From Flagellimonas profundi (GTDB lineage: Bacteria; Bacteroidota; Bacteroidia; Flavobacteriales; Flavobacteriaceae), in assembly GCF_017313275.1 (NCBI RefSeq), contig NZ_JAFLNM010000002.1, positions 356,357 to 420,356 on the forward strand: a DNA stretch of 64,000 nucleotides, written 5' to 3'. Below, piece by piece: positions 61,182 to 64,000 of the stretch. Both the position numbers and the translations under genes were made by a program. The notes below the pieces were generated by a model. The model ran no database searches, had not been told where the DNA came from, and saw only the letters and a program-made list of their open reading frames with translations. Position 1 is the first letter of the stretch; each line of letters starts with the position of its first letter.

Positions 61182-62126
61182 TTATTTCTCGGAAAGCATC
61201 CAAGCATCTCTGGAATCCTCGGCCTTCACCTTTCTTAAAAAGACAAGCGCCTCTTTTGGATCTTCAAAGCTATCATAGGCCACTTGATGGAGCCCATACT
61301 TGTTCACACCCAAGTAAAAAGCGTTGTATCCCTTTTCTTTGAGTTGGTTGACTTTCTTGTCTGCATTCTGCTCTTCGCGGAAGGCCCCAGCAATAATATG
61401 GTGCTTGCCCAATTGCTTTTTGGTCACTTTGATATTGATAGCGGGAAGTTCCAATGGAGCACTTTCAAAGAAAGTAGCTTCTTGGATCAAACGGGATACT
61501 TTTTGTTGTGCATCTTGTTGTGCGGCCACTTCTTTTTGTTGAAGGTCACCATAGGTGCGATAAGAGGTTGCGCCCAACGAAACTGCCAATAAAATTACGG
61601 CAGCATACTTTAACCAAGGTCTAAAGGAAGTTTGCTCCCTTTTTTCAGGGGTTATGATGAATGGAATACGTTCTTCCAATTCCTCGACCTCCTCTTTAAT
61701 GACTTCTCGCTGAATAGGAGTGGCAGCAAATGTGGATAGCCCAAAGGAAGAGGTCAAAAAGTTGATTTTTTCCTCTGGCTGGAACTGAATGCTTTGTTCA
61801 TTGTTATGCCACAATTTACCAATGCCAAAAAGCTCAATGCTTTCTCCTTGAGCAAGTCGATGATTCCAATCTTGCGCGATATGCTCCACTTCCTGAAGTA
61901 TATCTTCATACCCTAAATTCTTTTCTTTGGAAATATGGGACACCAACAAACCATCATTTTTGGAAAGTTGTGCATTAAAGGAAATGGTTTTGCTTGGTGG
62001 CACCAAGGTATTGGTCGCCAAATCTATTTCTGCGGATTTACCGTGTGCCAAAAAGGCACCAAAACCTGGTATCACGACACAGTTGTAATCAAACAACAAT
62101 TTTTCTATGTACGAATCGATCCGCAT
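61182..62126 (-). CDS. HU-CCDC81 and SPOR domain membrane protein
   Basis: A 314-aa protein. The N-terminal HU/IHF-like fold of the CCDC81 type reads MRIDSYIEKLLFDYNCVVIPGFGAFLA and continues to about residue 140 (repeated HU-like unit, ESIELFGIGKLWH). A single transmembrane helix at about 180-200 (WLKYAAVILLAVSLGATSY) precedes a linker and a C-terminal SPOR domain (about 240-314, HHIIAGAFREEQNADKKVNQLKEKGYNAF), which binds denuded septal peptidoglycan. A division-related membrane protein is likely. The ATG at 62126 is chosen because the longer frame to 62231 adds unrelated sequence overlapping the divergent dprA leader. Confidence 0.85.
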   Translation of the reverse strand: MRIDSYIEKLLFDYNCVVIPGFGAFLAHGKSAEIDLATNTLVPPSKTISFNAQLSKNDGLLVSHISKEKNLGYEDILQEVEHIAQDWNHRLAQGESIELFGIGKLWHNNEQSIQFQPEEKINFLTSSFGLSTFAATPIQREVIKEEVEELEERIPFIITPEKREQTSFRPWLKYAAVILLAVSLGATSYRTYGDLQQKEVAAQQDAQQKVSRLIQEATFFESAPLELPAINIKVTKKQLGKHHIIAGAFREEQNADKKVNQLKEKGYNAFYLGVNKYGLHQVAYDSFEDPKEALVFLRKVKAEDSRDAWMLSEK

Positions 62127-62231
62127 AGCCACAAATATTGTAAAAAAAGAGAAAGCACAAAATATGCTGGATAACTTTTTATTAACATTTGAAAATCTGT
62201 ATTTTGTGAACAACTTTGACGCCCAAATCAA

Positions 62232-63338
62232 ATGACTGAACCTGAAATTATTGCGGCCCTACGGTTGCAAAATATTCCCAATATCGGGGATGTTACGGCA
62301 AAAAAATTAATTGCCCACTGCGGAAGTCCATCGGCCATTTTCGAGGATAAACCACACCACCTTTTAAAAATTGACGGTATTGGAAAGATGACCTTGAAGG
62401 GTCTTTTTGATACCATCCATTTGGAAGAAGCCCTAAAGGAGCTCGAGTTTCTGTCCAAGGAAGATATCACCATCTCTTATTTTATGGAGGATGATTACCC
62501 TGCACGCTTGAAGCATTGTGTGGATAGTCCCATTTTGTTGTTTCAACGGGGAAACATCGACTTAAAGCATCAAAAAACCATCAGCGTGGTCGGGACTAGG
62601 AACGTGACCAACTATGGAACTTCGTTTTGCCGACAATTTATTGAGGAATTGGCGCCGTTAAATCCCATTATTGTAAGTGGTTTGGCCTATGGAGTGGATA
62701 TTGCTGTTCAAAAAGCGGCGATGGAGCACGGATTGCAGACCATTGCCTGTATGGCGCACGGACTCAATCAGATTTATCCGAAGGTTCACTCAAAATACCA
62801 ATCCAAGATTGAGGGAAACGGAGGTTTTATGACGGAATTTTGGAGCAGTAGTCGGCCCAACCGTGAGAACTTTCTAAAACGTAACCGTATCATAGCTGGT
62901 ATAAGCGAAGCCACCATTGTAATTGAGTCCGCCGAAAAAGGGGGCAGTTTGGTCACGGCAGATATTGCACATGGATACCATCGCGAAGTGTTTGCTGTTC
63001 CAGGTAGAGCAACCGATAAGTGGAGCAAGGGCTGTAATGACCTCATAAAATATCAAAAGGCACATTTATTGACCTCTGCGGCCGAACTGATTTACCTTTT
63101 GGGATGGGAAATTGAGGAGGAAAGGAAAGAAAAAACAGTACAGAAACAGCTGTTTGTCGAGTTGGATGAAACAGAACAGTCAATCTACTCCTACTTGCAG
63201 TTGAACGGAAAACAGTTACTGGACACCGTGGCCTTGGAGTGCAATCTGCCCATTTTTAAAGTTTCTTCCACTTTGTTGGACATGGAAATGAAGGGCGTGA
63301 TCCGACCATTGCCCGGTAAAATGTTTGAGGCGGTGTAG
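62232..63338 (+). CDS. dprA: DNA-processing protein DprA
   Basis: Loads RecA onto incoming single-stranded DNA in natural transformation. A 368-aa protein: N-terminal helix-hairpin-helix/SAM-like region (LRLQNIPNIGDVTAKKL), central Rossmann fold (VVGTRNVTNYGTSFC, SGLAYGVDIAVQKAAM, ENFLKRNRIIAGIS, ESAEKGGSLVTADIA) and a C-terminal winged-helix domain (LLDTVALECNLPIFKVSSTLLDMEMKGVIRPL). Full length. Divergent from the SPOR gene. Confidence 0.94.
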   Translation: MTEPEIIAALRLQNIPNIGDVTAKKLIAHCGSPSAIFEDKPHHLLKIDGIGKMTLKGLFDTIHLEEALKELEFLSKEDITISYFMEDDYPARLKHCVDSPILLFQRGNIDLKHQKTISVVGTRNVTNYGTSFCRQFIEELAPLNPIIVSGLAYGVDIAVQKAAMEHGLQTIACMAHGLNQIYPKVHSKYQSKIEGNGGFMTEFWSSSRPNRENFLKRNRIIAGISEATIVIESAEKGGSLVTADIAHGYHREVFAVPGRATDKWSKGCNDLIKYQKAHLLTSAAELIYLLGWEIEEERKEKTVQKQLFVELDETEQSIYSYLQLNGKQLLDTVALECNLPIFKVSSTLLDMEMKGVIRPLPGKMFEAV

Positions 63339-63343
63339 TTGTT

Positions 63344-63370
63344 GTCATACTGAGCGAAGCGAAGTAGCTC
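63344..63370. repeat. Intergenic palindromic repeat, GTCATACTGAG type (copy 1)
   Basis: Begins GTCATACTGAGCGAAGCGAA and continues GTAGCTC; 6 bases after the dprA stop. Three further copies follow within 650 bases. The first 11 bases are identical in all four copies. Confidence 0.8.
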
Positions 63371-63491
63371 AAAACAGAACAGTCACTCTGTTTTTGGGTG
63401 TAGTTCAACGAGAAGTTGTCACTAGAAATCTAGGATTTGGAGGGTTTTATGTCAAAAAATTGGGTTTTCTGTTCAGAAGACAGAAGGCTTT

Positions 63492-63571
63492 GTCATACTG
63501 AGCAGAGCGAAGTATCTCAGTGGAGCATTGATGAGATTCTTCGGCTCCGCAGCACTACACCTCAGAATGAC
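63492..63571. repeat. Composite inverted repeat, GTCATACTGAG type (copy 2 with mirrored right end)
   Basis: The left end GTCATACTGAGCAGAGCGAA-GTATCTC (63492-63518) pairs with a right end GAGATTCTTCGG (63533-63544) through CTCAGAATGAC (63561-63571), forming an 80-base inverted element. Found in the 298-base space between dprA and the second GIY-YIG gene; the remainder of that space has no gene. Confidence 0.8.
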
Positions 63572-63590
63572 AAGTACAGTTAGTATTTGT

Positions 63591-63617
63591 GTCATACTGA
63601 GTGATGCGAAGTATCCT
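63591..63617. repeat. Intergenic palindromic repeat, GTCATACTGAG type (copy 3)
   Basis: GTCATACTGAGTGATGCGAA followed by GTATCCT; ends 19 bases before the ATG of the GIY-YIG gene at 63637. Confidence 0.75.
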
Positions 63618-63636
63618 GAACAAACACAAATGATTG

Positions 63637-63939
63637 ATGAATAAATATTATGTATACATTTTAACCAACAAGAACAAAACTGTTTTATATACCGGGGTTA
63701 CCAATAATTTATCTCGAAGATTGGTTCAACATATCGAAAACATAAGAAAAGCGAGAAAGACATTTACTGCGAAATATAAGTGCAAGCATTTGCTCTATTA
63801 TGAGGAATATGATTGGATTCAAGAGGCAATTGCTCGAGAAAAGGAAATAAAAGGATGGGTTAGGACCAAAAAACTAAGTTTGATTAAGTCAGTTAACCCC
63901 AATCTGGATTTTTTAGAAGAAGGTTTTCTATTCAAATGA
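63637..63939 (+). CDS. GIY-YIG nuclease family protein 2
   Basis: A 100-aa single-domain GIY-YIG protein: YVYILTNKNKTVLYTGVTNNLSRRLVQHI, KTFTAKYKCKHLLYYEEYD and the Glu of AIAREKEIKGW. Same family as the 55391 gene but only moderately similar to it. It begins with adjacent TTG/ATG codons, and the ATG at 63637 is used. Repeats of the GTCATACTGAG type stand on both sides, 19 bases upstream and 4 bases downstream. Function unknown. Confidence 0.88.
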   Translation: MNKYYVYILTNKNKTVLYTGVTNNLSRRLVQHIENIRKARKTFTAKYKCKHLLYYEEYDWIQEAIAREKEIKGWVRTKKLSLIKSVNPNLDFLEEGFLFK

Positions 63940-63943
63940 CTTT

Positions 63944-64000
63944 GTCATACTGAGCAAAGCGAAGTATCTCGAACAAAAGATAAAATCAGTAAGAGATTCT
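63944..64000. repeat. Intergenic palindromic repeat, GTCATACTGAG type (copy 4, cut by window end)
   Basis: GTCATACTGAGCAAAGCGAA followed by GTATCTC (63944-63970); GAGATTCT at 63993-64000 is the beginning of a mirrored right end, as in copy 2. The window ends inside the element. Confidence 0.75.

Noticed and set aside
63339..64000. CRISPR-like array because of repeated 27-mers
   Set aside because: The copies are unevenly spaced (gaps of 121, 72 and 326 bases), imperfect and partly inverted, and no cas gene is near. They are palindromic intergenic repeats.
1..64000. tRNA, rRNA, riboswitch or insertion-sequence features
   Set aside because: I looked through the gaps between genes and saw no cloverleaf, rRNA core motif, known aptamer consensus or transposase gene. 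A covariance-model search would be needed to exclude small structured RNAs.

Overview
The window comes from a marine-type member of the Flavobacteriaceae (Bacteroidota), probably close to the Muricauda/Flagellimonas/Allomuricauda group. This placement is inferred from gene content. The window holds a SprE/PorW-type type IX secretion lipoprotein and several small families that I recognise from flavobacterial genomes (DUF4837, DUF6341, DUF6427, DUF4254, DUF4292, DUF5687, DUF6168). The ATP synthase operon stops at atpG without atpD or atpC. Shine-Dalgarno sequences are mostly absent, and several genes have TAnnTTTG -7 promoter elements. Coding density is high. I see no rRNA, tRNA, CRISPR array, prophage or classical insertion sequence.

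Layout. 0-8.2 kb: envelope housekeeping genes (LysM lytic transglycosylase, DUF4837 lipoprotein, PorE-like OmpA protein, TatA, an active-looking M23 peptidase, a GH3-family acyl-amido synthetase homologue). 8.3-30.1 kb: a DUF6909-like protein and a Wzz-like protein lead into one long co-directional polysaccharide cluster. It encodes dTDP-L-rhamnose synthesis (rmlD-B-A-C), a PAPS supply and recycling set (cysQ, tandem DUF2061, cysC, cysD, cysN), a flippase, an acetyltransferase, two sulfotransferases, three glycosyltransferases, two Wzy/WaaL-like polymerases or ligases, the initiating phosphoglycosyltransferase and a UDP-glucuronate decarboxylase. Together these predict a sulfated, rhamnose-containing (and possibly xylose-containing) exopolysaccharide or O-antigen. 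No reductive sulfate assimilation gene is present, so the sulfate-activation genes appear dedicated to sulfation.

30.3-43.3 kb: purD with DUF6341/DUF6427/DUF4254/GT9 neighbours, an ArsS-type arsenosugar pair, a patatin, a ferredoxin-NADP reductase-like flavoprotein, a DUF5687 plus ATPase transporter, the sprE/porW lipoprotein and a bactofilin. 43.3-49.1 kb: ATP synthase genes atpZ-DUF6168-atpBEFHAG, with a hairpin after atpE and an inverted-repeat element inserted between atpA and atpG.

49.4-53.3 kb is the accessory island of greatest interest. A secreted lipoprotein has a GC-rich conserved front and an AT-rich C-terminal HExxH metallopeptidase. It is followed by three small lipoproteins that share a common pattern and by an orphan C-terminal toxin tip. 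This is the organisation of a polymorphic toxin-immunity locus, with immunity apparently lipid-anchored in the envelope. Near-identical terminator hairpins border the island on both sides.

53.4-64 kb: a second flippase, dut, a sugar nucleotidyltransferase, a TPR protein, a DUF4292 lipoprotein, an EnvC-like degenerate M23 protein, an aldo/keto reductase, an acyl-CoA thioesterase, an HU-CCDC81/SPOR protein, dprA, and two small GIY-YIG nucleases each enclosed by palindromic intergenic repeats.
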